Source: Bdellovibrionales bacterium RIFOXYC1_FULL_37_79
GTDB taxonomy: Bacteria; Bdellovibrionota; Bacteriovoracia; Bacteriovoracales; Bacteriovoracaceae
Length of the DNA: 64,000 bases
Assembly (NCBI GenBank): GCA_001770015.1
Contig: MEQB01000011.1
Span: 246,009 to 310,008, forward strand
Direction of reading: 5' to 3'
The position numbers and the translations under genes are program-made. Shown here piece after piece: positions 17,044-24,440 of this stretch (positions are counted from its first letter, which is position 1; each line of letters begins with the position of its first letter). Under the pieces are notes generated by a model. The model had not been told where the DNA came from and did no database searches. It saw only the letters and a list, made by a program, of their open reading frames with translations.

Positions 17044-18245
17044 CTAAAATATTTGCTCAATACGGATTCCAGGCTGGAGAAAAAATAAAAGATGCTGTTG
17101 ATATGAAAATTCTTGATGGAGCTATTTTTAGCCCAAGAGATATGAAAATTGAGAATATTACATCAGCCATTAATGATTTTAAAAAGATGAAGGAAGATTT
17201 CGAATTCTTTTTTGATCCACAGTACTACTCAATGTTTCTTGCCAATAATGGTGACGCCCGACTCGGAAATCTCCTCGATTGTTGTCAGGATTATTTTATT
17301 TTCAAAAGAAGAAATGAATTGGAACGAGAAAGTATCGTAAAAGAAATCGTTGAAAAATGTATTAAATTTCAGAAGAAACTTGGGTTAATCGGAATCATTA
17401 CACCTAATATTCTAATATCAAAATCTTTTAATTCCATCGAGGGAGTTATTGCAAAACATTTTATTCGAGTTGCCGGCGAATTTGCTGATAAAAAGCATCC
17501 AATTTATGCCTCAATAGTTATTTCAAGAAATGCTCTTCTTGAAAAAGAGGAGCTTGAGTTATTCCTTGAAGAAATAACGATGTTGGATAAAGTTCCCAAT
17601 GGTTTTTATATTCTTGTTGCCGCTCAAAATGCTGAATCTAGAGCAGATATATTCCATTCAGATGTAATTTATGGCCAAATGCTTTTCAATTATTCCTTAG
17701 CCTTGAATGGATTTAAGGTTATAAATGGATACTCTGATCTTCTGACACCATTTTTAGGGGCCATGGGAGCCTACGCAGGAGCCACTGGATGGTGGTCTAA
17801 CCTTCGAACTTTCTCAATCGATAAATTTAAACCTGCATCTGGTGGCGGTCGCCTACCCAATCCGCGTTATTTATCAACTGCTTTATTAAATAGAGTTGCT
17901 TATTTTGAATTGGATTCTATTAGAAAAATGTATCCAGAAGTTCTTAACGGACTTCCAACAGACTTGTTATATGACGAACAAAATGGTTCAATGCCAGAAA
18001 GAAATAAGGAGGTTTTGCAGTCTTGGGATGCTATAAGGAAACTGAATCAGCTTATGAATGGGAAAAGTATTGAAGAAAATCTTAAAGTATGCAAAAAAAC
18101 CATCTTATCTGCTGAATCCTTTTATGCAAAGCTCAATATGGCAAGAGTTTCTCTTGAAGAAAAATCTGATAATGGGCATTTGTCTGAGTTAAATGATGGT
18201 ATAGATCTATTATGCCGAAAAGCTCAAATTAAGCTCCCTACTTAG
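17040..18245 (+). CDS. unknown 401-residue protein translationally coupled to the kinase
   Basis: I do not recognise the family. The sequence alternates strands and helices in a way that suggests a TIM-barrel: MKILDGAIFSPRD, EFFFDPQYY, GLIGIITPNILIS, YASIVISRNALL, GFYILVAAQN and FKVINGYSDLLTPFLGAMG. It then has a distinctive glycine/aromatic block GATGWWSNLRTFS and GGGRLPNPRYLSTALLNR. The layout is reminiscent of tRNA-guanine-transglycosylase-like or other barrel enzymes, but no catalytic set can be named. It overlaps the kinase stop by 4 bases and is probably the kinase's partner or substrate. It also overlaps the end of the convergent nuclease-like gene by 36 bases. No signal peptide. Confidence 0.65.
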   Translation: MTKIFAQYGFQAGEKIKDAVDMKILDGAIFSPRDMKIENITSAINDFKKMKEDFEFFFDPQYYSMFLANNGDARLGNLLDCCQDYFIFKRRNELERESIVKEIVEKCIKFQKKLGLIGIITPNILISKSFNSIEGVIAKHFIRVAGEFADKKHPIYASIVISRNALLEKEELELFLEEITMLDKVPNGFYILVAAQNAESRADIFHSDVIYGQMLFNYSLALNGFKVINGYSDLLTPFLGAMGAYAGATGWWSNLRTFSIDKFKPASGGGRLPNPRYLSTALLNRVAYFELDSIRKMYPEVLNGLPTDLLYDEQNGSMPERNKEVLQSWDAIRKLNQLMNGKSIEENLKVCKKTILSAESFYAKLNMARVSLEEKSDNGHLSELNDGIDLLCRKAQIKLPT

Positions 18246-18743
18246 TTGTTTTAGGGCCCTTTCGCGAATCATTATATTTCGTGGCCCATTATCGTGAGCC
18301 TTGATATGCTGAGAATATTCTTTTGACTCTTCGTTGAAACCGTATAATCCAATTCCCCATTGGTCAAAAAGATTGTAATTATTCATTGCCAAACTAATTT
18401 TTTGTTCTGGCAAAACGAGATACACCATGTCCGCAAAATAACTATATCGATATGCTTGAGCTATTCCCCTTTTCCAGTCTTTAAGCTTCACTTCAAAGGC
18501 AGTAATTTTTTTTACTTCTTTTTTTCGTTTAGGTTTATCGGTATATTGAACCCATAAAAAATCAGCAATTCCACATCCAGATAGATCAAATTCTCTGAGT
18601 CCCACTCCAACAGAGGTTCTGCTATCGGCAAAAATTCGAGCAAATTTTTTGCAGAACTTACCTTCTTGATTTTTTCCATTTGCCATTTGGGGCAAATTTA
18701 ATAAAGGCCCTGAATTTGTGTGGTATTTTGCAATTCTTGCCAA
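18210..18743 (-). CDS. PD-(D/E)xK nuclease-like protein
   Basis: Residues 61-86 give the restriction-endonuclease pattern: Asp61 in GIADFLW and Glu84/Lys86 in ITAFEVKLKDW. These are followed by GIAQAYRYSYFADMVYLVLP, the helix-strand seen in REase-like domains of repair and restriction proteins. At 177 residues it is one domain with no DNA-reading module. It runs convergent to the kinase pair and overlaps the second gene's end by 36 bases, so transcripts would interfere. Placement on the island with a helicase and a kinase suggests a defence or element-maintenance role. The nuclease fold is likely, but the reaction is unproved. Confidence 0.7.
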   Translation of the reverse strand: MARIAKYHTNSGPLLNLPQMANGKNQEGKFCKKFARIFADSRTSVGVGLREFDLSGCGIADFLWVQYTDKPKRKKEVKKITAFEVKLKDWKRGIAQAYRYSYFADMVYLVLPEQKISLAMNNYNLFDQWGIGLYGFNEESKEYSQHIKAHDNGPRNIMIRERALKQLSRELNLSFSA

Positions 18744-18896
18744 GCGTGACTCCTTAATTTAACTATATCAAATTCTTAAATAACTTCAAAGAGTTTAGAG
18801 AAGTCAATTTGGGGGCAAATTGAAAATATTCAACTGCTATAACAATATCGTAATCAACTGAGTTTATTCGGAGAGGGAAACTTCTTGTCGATTATA

Positions 18897-19850
18897 TTAT
18901 CTCCATCCGTCATCTTTTTTATTATTTCTAAGTTTATCGGAATTTTTCCTGTTTATTTCTAGCTTTTCTTTGAGCGGAGTGTCGGGTCGGATATCGAAAC
19001 TTTCAGAATCTTGATATTGCTTAAATTCTTCTATTAGTCTTTTATAAACTACGCCTACAGGTAACCGATGAAAAGAATTAAAAAAGATGGGACTTCGGTC
19101 TTTTATTACATTTCTTAATGTGTTTTTAGAAGCGGGAGATTCAAAAATTTGAGATAAAATGTATTTAGCAAATTCTTGCGGTCCTTGCGAATACATATGC
19201 TTTAATATAGGTTTTTTTGCCTCATCATTTATTTCTTCATTCGTCGGGCAGAGAACATTCACAATTTTTTCAATATTAACGTCCGGCTTTCTAAAACGGA
19301 GCTCATGCAGATATTTTGTTTGCTTAAGTGAACTATTAAGTTTCCTGATATCATTTTGATAGGCGCAGTCCAATCTTTTATTCGCCTCTTTGTCTTTATC
19401 CTCATCCATATCCTTATCCTTGTTCTCGTCCTCATACTCACAATATTCTAATTGCGTTTTGTAGTCGAGAAATTGAATAATACATTCATCTTTAATTAAT
19501 GCTTTTGCATCATCGTAATTAATTATTTTCTTTTTGAGCTTATCGTGAATGTCGCTTAAAAAATCAACCCATTCCTTTCGTACTTGATTGTATTGAAATG
19601 TTTCATCTTGATGAGGGATGGCTAATTTATCATTAATAGTGTTGATTAATTGGAGCCAGGCCTTTTGTTTCTGGGTAACTTTATTGGTTGGAGTTTTATG
19701 ATTGTTTCTGCTATCGATTGCGTTTTCAAGATCACAAGCTAACTCAGCAAGGCTGAAAATAGAAGACCAAAGTAATCGGATAGAATCATCTCTTTTACTC
19801 TTGGGGAAGAGAATTGGTTTATTGTCATTTGTATCGGATCTTTTGTTCAT
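18897..19850 (-). CDS. unknown acidic 317-residue protein at the island's right end
   Basis: I start at the ATG at 19850 (MNKRSDTNDNKPILFPKSK), which has GGAG 8 bases upstream. A longer frame reaching 19994 would start inside the duplicated tRNA sequence, so it is unlikely to be real. The protein is soluble, helical and charged, with a run of Glu-Asp-Lys repeats (DKDMDEDKDKEANKR) near the middle. The C-terminal half has conserved-looking patches (QGPQEFAKYILSQIFES, NSFHRLPVGVVYKRLIEEF). I do not recognise a family and see no catalytic motif. It is the last cargo gene before the right-hand attachment copy. Confidence 0.55.
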   Translation of the reverse strand: MNKRSDTNDNKPILFPKSKRDDSIRLLWSSIFSLAELACDLENAIDSRNNHKTPTNKVTQKQKAWLQLINTINDKLAIPHQDETFQYNQVRKEWVDFLSDIHDKLKKKIINYDDAKALIKDECIIQFLDYKTQLEYCEYEDENKDKDMDEDKDKEANKRLDCAYQNDIRKLNSSLKQTKYLHELRFRKPDVNIEKIVNVLCPTNEEINDEAKKPILKHMYSQGPQEFAKYILSQIFESPASKNTLRNVIKDRSPIFFNSFHRLPVGVVYKRLIEEFKQYQDSESFDIRPDTPLKEKLEINRKNSDKLRNNKKDDGWR

Positions 19851-19989
19851 TAAGTTTCTCCATTTCTTGGGCCAATTGGTAGTACAAATAAACAAGATTG
19901 ACAAGAATAGAGCAGTTGACAAGTCAGTAACATATTGGATATACAAGGTTAGCAAGCTGAGAAGAGGTAGACAATATCTAAAAGGCCAC

Positions 19990-20041
19990 CTCATAACCCG
20001 GAGGCCGTAGGTTCAAATCCTACCCCCGCAACCAATTTTTT
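19990..20041 (+). repeat. partial tRNA-fMet copy (attachment site right end)
   Basis: 52 bases match the tRNA 3' half and its flank at 12405-12456, with four differences. Two pairs of these changes compensate each other: the T-stem is GTAGG/CCTAC here versus GTTGG/CCAGC in the intact gene. The copy therefore derives from a functional tRNA of a different allele rather than from random decay. Confidence 0.9.
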
Positions 20042-20066
20042 ACCAACCATAGCGGTTGGTTTTTTA
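20042..20066 (+). terminator. hairpin terminator following the partial tRNA copy
   Basis: ACCAACC (20042-20048) and GGTTGGT (20054-20060) form a perfect 7-bp stem with a 5-base loop, followed by a T run. It is the counterpart of the hairpins at 12466 and 21535. Confidence 0.75.
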
Positions 20067-20172
20067 GTTTTTAGGCCCACCATAGCCGTAATTTTGTTAA
20101 GGGCAAATGGTAAGAATATTGAGAGGAGTCCGCTCTCCTCTTAGCGAAAAGATCGGACTCAATTAGCAATAA

Positions 20173-20505
20173 TTACCTAATACAAGTAACGGATTGATCG
20201 CGGGGAATAATTTCAGTATCGTTATCAATCGACCCCACGGATACCACCAAGACACACACATCATATTGACCCTCAAAAGCAAAACCAATGTCGAAAGTGG
20301 TCGAACCATCTAAAATTTGAGGTATCGACAATTTGACCGAGTCCAGAGTAAGCCCAAATTCCTGATAACGATCAACCTGAGTTTGTACGTACGGACTCAT
20401 CATCAGATTCTGCCAGCGTAGCAATGTATTTGGCCCTGTGGCAGCAAATGATAGCGAACTCATAAGAAAGGCGGCAGCAATAAGGACTAGTGTTAGTTTT
20501 TTCAT
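20173..20505 (-). CDS. small exported protein of unknown function
   Basis: MKKLTLVLIAAAFLMSSLSFA is a clear signal peptide with an AxA-type cleavage site, leaving a mature protein of about 88 residues. GGAG lies just upstream of the start. The mature part is strand-rich and has two Cys residues (YDVCVLVVS and SVTCIR) that could form a disulfide. No family is recognised. It lies between two partial tRNA copies, beside an AraC-family regulator, and may be that regulator's target. A perfect 8-bp hairpin at 20121-20140 lies past its stop but lacks a T run. Confidence 0.6.
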   Translation of the reverse strand: MKKLTLVLIAAAFLMSSLSFAATGPNTLLRWQNLMMSPYVQTQVDRYQEFGLTLDSVKLSIPQILDGSTTFDIGFAFEGQYDVCVLVVSVGSIDNDTEIIPRDQSVTCIR

Positions 20506-20601
20506 GATTTAATCTCCTTTGTTAAAATTAAAAAAATTGTCTACAACGACATATTCGCAGATAATGGCAGATTAATCTTGGTAGTAACTGCTAAAAAGTT
20601 G

Positions 20602-21438
20602 TCAATTATTGCTCAAATAACGTCGATATTCACTAGGGGAGAGGAAAAATTTTTGCTTAAACTTACGGTTAAAGTTGCTGATATCACCAAAACCGCTGAC
20701 AAAAACTACTTCTGAAATACTCATGGTGGGCTGTTTGCGCAATAATTCTGCAGCCATTTTTAAGCGAAAATTATTGAGATATTGCATGGGAGGCAAACCA
20801 AAAATTTTTTTAAAACGATGCAAAAAGTGGTACCGACTAAGGCATACCACCTTTGCCAGATCGTCTATAGTAATTTCGGATGCAAACTTGGCTTCAATAA
20901 AATTAAGTACCCTTATGAATTCGTCAGGAAGATGGTGCTTTACAGTTCTACGCATCGTCTCGATAACAATAAGTCTTGCAATACTCAGCATAAAATCATC
21001 TAGTGGAATCATCGAAGATTGGGCAAAATAAGGCCTTAGCAAATCAAAAAGCTTCTGAATACGTTGTCCAGGGTCGCTCAGAAAACTATGAGCGCCTTCT
21101 GGCACTGAGTTTTGAAAAAGATTTTTATGAAGAAAAAGGGAGAATCCAGTAAATATTCCATCAACATTAATACTTATCGAGTGTAAAACTTTGGGGTGAA
21201 TCAGAAGCAGTTCATCCTCAGAACTGATGACATCGATATTTTCGACTTTAATTGTTGCTAGGTTTGAAGGTGTGACATCCAGCTCGAACCAATCATCATG
21301 GCACTCGACAGGAATCACCATTTTGCCTTGGCCTTGTATCTGTAAAAAAATAACATAATTCATCTTATCAATGAAAAATGTTTGGCGGCTGACAGAAAAA
21401 TTATCGATAACTTCGTTCTTAATGACATTGGCAAGCAT
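20602..21438 (-). CDS. AraC-family transcriptional regulator
   Basis: The C-terminal 100 residues hold the double helix-turn-helix of AraC/XylS regulators: ITIDDLAKVVCLSRYHFLHR, then FKKIFGLPPMQYLNNFRL, and the second motif MSISEVVFVSGFGDISNFNR with the FSPSEYRR-like end (LSPSEYRRYL). The N-terminal 170 residues would be the effector/dimerisation domain and contain beta strands (FFIDKMNYVIFLQIQGQGK), as in cupin-type sensors. It is likely a cytoplasmic activator of adjacent genes; the small exported gene downstream on the same strand is a candidate. It lies in the second tandem segment between partial tRNA copies. Confidence 0.9.
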   Translation of the reverse strand: MLANVIKNEVIDNFSVSRQTFFIDKMNYVIFLQIQGQGKMVIPVECHDDWFELDVTPSNLATIKVENIDVISSEDELLLIHPKVLHSISINVDGIFTGFSLFLHKNLFQNSVPEGAHSFLSDPGQRIQKLFDLLRPYFAQSSMIPLDDFMLSIARLIVIETMRRTVKHHLPDEFIRVLNFIEAKFASEITIDDLAKVVCLSRYHFLHRFKKIFGLPPMQYLNNFRLKMAAELLRKQPTMSISEVVFVSGFGDISNFNRKFKQKFFLSPSEYRRYLSNN

Positions 21439-21514
21439 ATTAATTATTCCCCCGCTTATAACTTTAAAGTATCATAAATATTTAGCTTGATTGGCAAGCA
21501 CCGACAAGTTGATA

Positions 21515-21560
21515 ACTCCCGCAACCAATTTTTTACCAACCATTGTGGTTGGTTTTTTAG
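21515..21560 (+). repeat. third, shorter tRNA-end copy with terminator
   Basis: CTCCCGCAACCAATTTTTT followed by ACCAACC-loop-GGTTGGT and a T run repeats the end and downstream hairpin of the copy at 20020-20066. Only the last 12 or so bases of tRNA sequence remain. The stem is 21535-21541 with 21547-21553. It marks the outer right end of the tandem insertions. Confidence 0.75.
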
Positions 21561-21573
21561 TTTTAAGGGATGA

Positions 21574-22986
21574 TCATCTTGTCTCTAATTGATCAGGTAG
21601 CCAAACAGAATTCATTCCCAGTTGTTTGACAGCTTCCTTGTGGGTATGTCCGTTTCCGATCATTTCATAGAACGCAGGTTGCACATATACTTCGGTACTA
21701 TACAATCTTTTAACGTATATATTATAGGCCAGGTTGCCAACAAATGTAATGGGCCAGTCCAGGTTAGCCTGGATGGTTCGTTTGCTGATTGATAAAAATT
21801 TGAACGTTTCCTGATAGGCCCAGCGAAATCCTTCATGAAGTTTTTCAGGAGTCATGTTAGCCGGACGAATCACCACATGTTGTGTATCATAAAGCGACCA
21901 ATCTTTGGTGAGGACTCTATTTTCATTCACCAGTCGCTTGAATAGTGCGGTTTCAGGATAAGGTGTGTAGATTGAATAGCGAGGGATATCAATTTTTAGT
22001 TTATTGACCTGTTCGACCGTTTCTGCAAATACGTTTTGTGTATCGTGATCAAATCCAAAAACAAAACAGCCTTGAATGGCGATGCCATGATCATGGAATA
22101 CTTTCATACCCTCTTGGTAATCTTCAACTTGATTAAATCCCTTATAAATTGTTTTAAGAGCATGTTGACTGAGGGATTCAAAACCAACCAGCATATACTT
22201 GCAGCCACTTTTCTTAAGCCAATGCATCAGTTCCTTGTCTTTGTAAATTTTAAATACACAAAGTCCACCCCAGACTTTTTTAAGGGGTGCCAATTGTTTA
22301 AAAAGAGCAATGGACCATTCGCGATCTTCAATAAGACTGACATCATTGATAGCAAAACGTTTGCCTTTTAATGTCGCAACCTCTGCCGCAATTTCATTGA
22401 CCGGTCGTTTAGAATATTTTTTACTGACCACAGGAATCGTACAAAAGTCGCAAACATGCGGACACCCTCTAGTGGCCATGATGGTATTTGGCATCACATA
22501 GCGCAGGCTATTTTGGAGATCACGTCTGGCATGGGGAAGATTCTCCAGTTCACTTTCATCTGGACAGTCGTAGCGTGCCTTCATCTTTTTTTGTACAAAG
22601 TCTCTTAAAAGCATCGGCCAGATTTTTTCAGCATACCCAACGACAATACAATCGGCATGTTCTTTGGCTTCTTCTGGATAAATGGAAACGTGAATTCCGC
22701 CAAGAACTACTGTCTTACCGTGGCGCCTGTAGTAATCGGCTATTTCATAAGCACGGACTGCCGTTCCGGTCATTGCAGATATGGCAATTAAATCGTAATT
22801 GAGATATTTGGGGGGATCAAGTTTTTCAACATTCTCGTCATGAATATGAATATGTGCATTGAGATCGGGAGGAACGAGTCCCGCTAGGGTGGTCATCGTC
22901 AGGGGAGCTTCACGGAACGACTTGGTAAAGCTTCCTATACGAAGAGCATGAATATTACCATTGGCCATAATTAAAAGAATTTTCAT
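21574..22986 (-). CDS. B12-binding-domain radical SAM protein
   Basis: A Rossmann-like cobalamin-binding-type domain (about 1-140, with LGGIHVSIYPEEAKEHAD) precedes a radical SAM barrel. The 4Fe-4S motif is C175-x3-C179-x2-C182 (RGCPHVCDFC). The C-terminal 150 residues (YSIYTPYPETALFKRL onward) match the DUF4070-type tail of hopanoid-methylase-like enzymes. The B12 domain shows HIHDENVEKL where lower-ligand DxHxxG would be, so cobalamin, if bound, is probably base-off. Class B enzymes of this type methylate or cyclise unactivated carbons. It is more diverged than the three tandem paralogues upstream and 99 bases after them. Substrate unknown. Confidence 0.88.
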   Translation of the reverse strand: MKILLIMANGNIHALRIGSFTKSFREAPLTMTTLAGLVPPDLNAHIHIHDENVEKLDPPKYLNYDLIAISAMTGTAVRAYEIADYYRRHGKTVVLGGIHVSIYPEEAKEHADCIVVGYAEKIWPMLLRDFVQKKMKARYDCPDESELENLPHARRDLQNSLRYVMPNTIMATRGCPHVCDFCTIPVVSKKYSKRPVNEIAAEVATLKGKRFAINDVSLIEDREWSIALFKQLAPLKKVWGGLCVFKIYKDKELMHWLKKSGCKYMLVGFESLSQHALKTIYKGFNQVEDYQEGMKVFHDHGIAIQGCFVFGFDHDTQNVFAETVEQVNKLKIDIPRYSIYTPYPETALFKRLVNENRVLTKDWSLYDTQHVVIRPANMTPEKLHEGFRWAYQETFKFLSISKRTIQANLDWPITFVGNLAYNIYVKRLYSTEVYVQPAFYEMIGNGHTHKEAVKQLGMNSVWLPDQLETR

Positions 22987-23085
22987 CAGACAGAAATGTT
23001 ATCATTAAGTGGTGGGTACGTCCAGATTGGGGAGGTGTGGTAAATGAATCTGTTTTAGGTAAAACTCAGGTTACTTGGGAGTAAA

Positions 23086-24438
23086 TTAGTTGATTGATTT
23101 ATTATTTGCTAAACCAAAATACATTCCGTGTTTTTTAAATGTTTCTTTCTTAAACAGAGGGTTATATGTCCAGTAAATTAAAGCTCGTTCCAGAGTGCGC
23201 ATGTTGGTTCGTGGCTCCATAAATCGTTTCAAAATTGAGAGATTGCTATTCCAGATTTTTCTGACTTGGTATACTGCTTCGGTTAATTGATCAGCACTCA
23301 TGGATTTAGGTTTGAATGAAGCATGATTAAATCTATATTCAGGGTGCAGCCACCATTTGCCATCGTAAAGAAGACGATTTTCTTCTTCGAGTTTTTTATA
23401 AAGAGCAGTGTTCGGGTAAGGCATTAAAATATTGTAGGCAGCAAAGGTGAATTTACTTTCAAGGGCAAAATTCAAAGTTTTTTCAACATCAGCTGGCGTT
23501 TCCCAATCATGGCCGATCGTGAAGGCGGCCCATGTTTGCAGACCGTAATTTCTAAGCAATCTAACCTGGGTGGCGTAGTGATCAAACTTTTTTATATTGG
23601 GGGTCTTTTTCATTTCACGCAAATCATAAGGATTAATAGATTCAAGACCAATTACATTCCCAAGACAGCCACTTTTTACCATAAGTTCCATGAGCTCTTC
23701 GTCTTCCAGCATATCAATGGATCCTTGGCTGACCCATTTTTTTTTAAGGGGAATAAGTGCTCTGAACAGTTTTTTAGCTTCTTCTTTGTGTGCCACGATA
23801 TTGTCATCTACAAAAAAAAGATAGCGTCTTTTCTGTTTTTCAATTTCAGCAACTACTTCGTTTACCGGTCTTGCAAAATAATTTTTTTCAAAAAAAACAC
23901 TGATAGCACAAAAATTGCATGAATATCTGCAACCTCTTCCAAATTGAGTTAAAGTTATGGGGAGGTATCCTTTTCCCCGGAACAGATCTCTTCTTGGGAT
24001 ATATCCTCCCAATTGTCCAATACCTGGTCTGGATTTATAAATAGGTTTTAATTTTTTTTCTTTTTCAAAGTCACTGATGATTTCACTCCATACACCCTCT
24101 GCATCACCAAGGACCATTGAATCACAATGTTCTTGTACCTCCTGTGGTATCAAGGTTGGATGAAAACCACCCATTATAACGGGTATTTTTCTTTCCCGAA
24201 ATTCTTTGGCTATTTCATAGGCCCTTCTGGCGGTAAAAGTTTCCACAGTAATAGCTACCAAGTCAGTCTTATCATCGTAAGGAATTTGCTCCATTCTATC
24301 ATCGTAAAGTGCAACCTCAACGTGGGGAGGGGTCAAACCAGCAATGACTCCCAGTTGCAGGGGTTCCATTCTTCCTTCATCAACGTAAAGGGAATGTTCC
24401 ATCCTGCCAATATTGGGTTTTATTAAAGTGACTTTCAT
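23086..24438 (-). CDS. B12-binding-domain radical SAM protein, tandem paralogue 3
   Basis: The N-terminal domain (IMGGFHPTLIPQEVQEHCD) has the B12-domain fold signature but YDDRMEQI replaces DxHxxG. The radical SAM cluster is C170-x3-C174-x2-C177 (GRGCRYSCNFC). The barrel continues RYLFFVDDNIVAHKEE and GCLGNVIGLESINPYDL, and the tail has YNILMPYPNTALYKKL. The 450 residues are a normal length. The start is 2 bases after the stop of the preceding paralogue, so they are co-transcribed. It is closely similar in layout to the next two genes, indicating local duplication. Likely a cytoplasmic SAM/cobalamin-dependent C-methylase or related enzyme of a lipid-like product. Confidence 0.88.
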   Translation of the reverse strand: MKVTLIKPNIGRMEHSLYVDEGRMEPLQLGVIAGLTPPHVEVALYDDRMEQIPYDDKTDLVAITVETFTARRAYEIAKEFRERKIPVIMGGFHPTLIPQEVQEHCDSMVLGDAEGVWSEIISDFEKEKKLKPIYKSRPGIGQLGGYIPRRDLFRGKGYLPITLTQFGRGCRYSCNFCAISVFFEKNYFARPVNEVVAEIEKQKRRYLFFVDDNIVAHKEEAKKLFRALIPLKKKWVSQGSIDMLEDEELMELMVKSGCLGNVIGLESINPYDLREMKKTPNIKKFDHYATQVRLLRNYGLQTWAAFTIGHDWETPADVEKTLNFALESKFTFAAYNILMPYPNTALYKKLEEENRLLYDGKWWLHPEYRFNHASFKPKSMSADQLTEAVYQVRKIWNSNLSILKRFMEPRTNMRTLERALIYWTYNPLFKKETFKKHGMYFGLANNKSIN

Positions 24439-24440
24439 TA

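Larger units (their letters stand above)
12405..20041. mobile_element. integrated island at the initiator tRNA, probably immobile
   Basis: The segment is bounded by the 3' half of tRNA-fMet (12405-12456) and a 52-base near-copy (19990-20041) with four differences. It holds a tyrosine integrase next to the tRNA, as usual for tRNA-targeted elements, plus cargo: a primase-helicase, a kinase-led gene pair, a nuclease-like protein and an unknown gene. The integrase is cut short by an IS66 fragment, so self-excision is unlikely without help. A further shorter tRNA-end copy at about 21517 suggests a second tandem insertion (20042-21516). Boundaries rest on the repeats; the cargo's defence role is inferred from gene types. 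Confidence 0.8.

Noticed and set aside
19851..19994. N-terminal extension of the unknown protein with a hydrophobic segment resembling a membrane anchor
   Set aside because: It would start within the duplicated tRNA sequence, while the ATG at 19850 has a good ribosome site.
20121..20140. GAGAGGAG/CTCTCCTC hairpin as a terminator
   Set aside because: Perfect stem but no T run on either strand; left as an unassigned hairpin.
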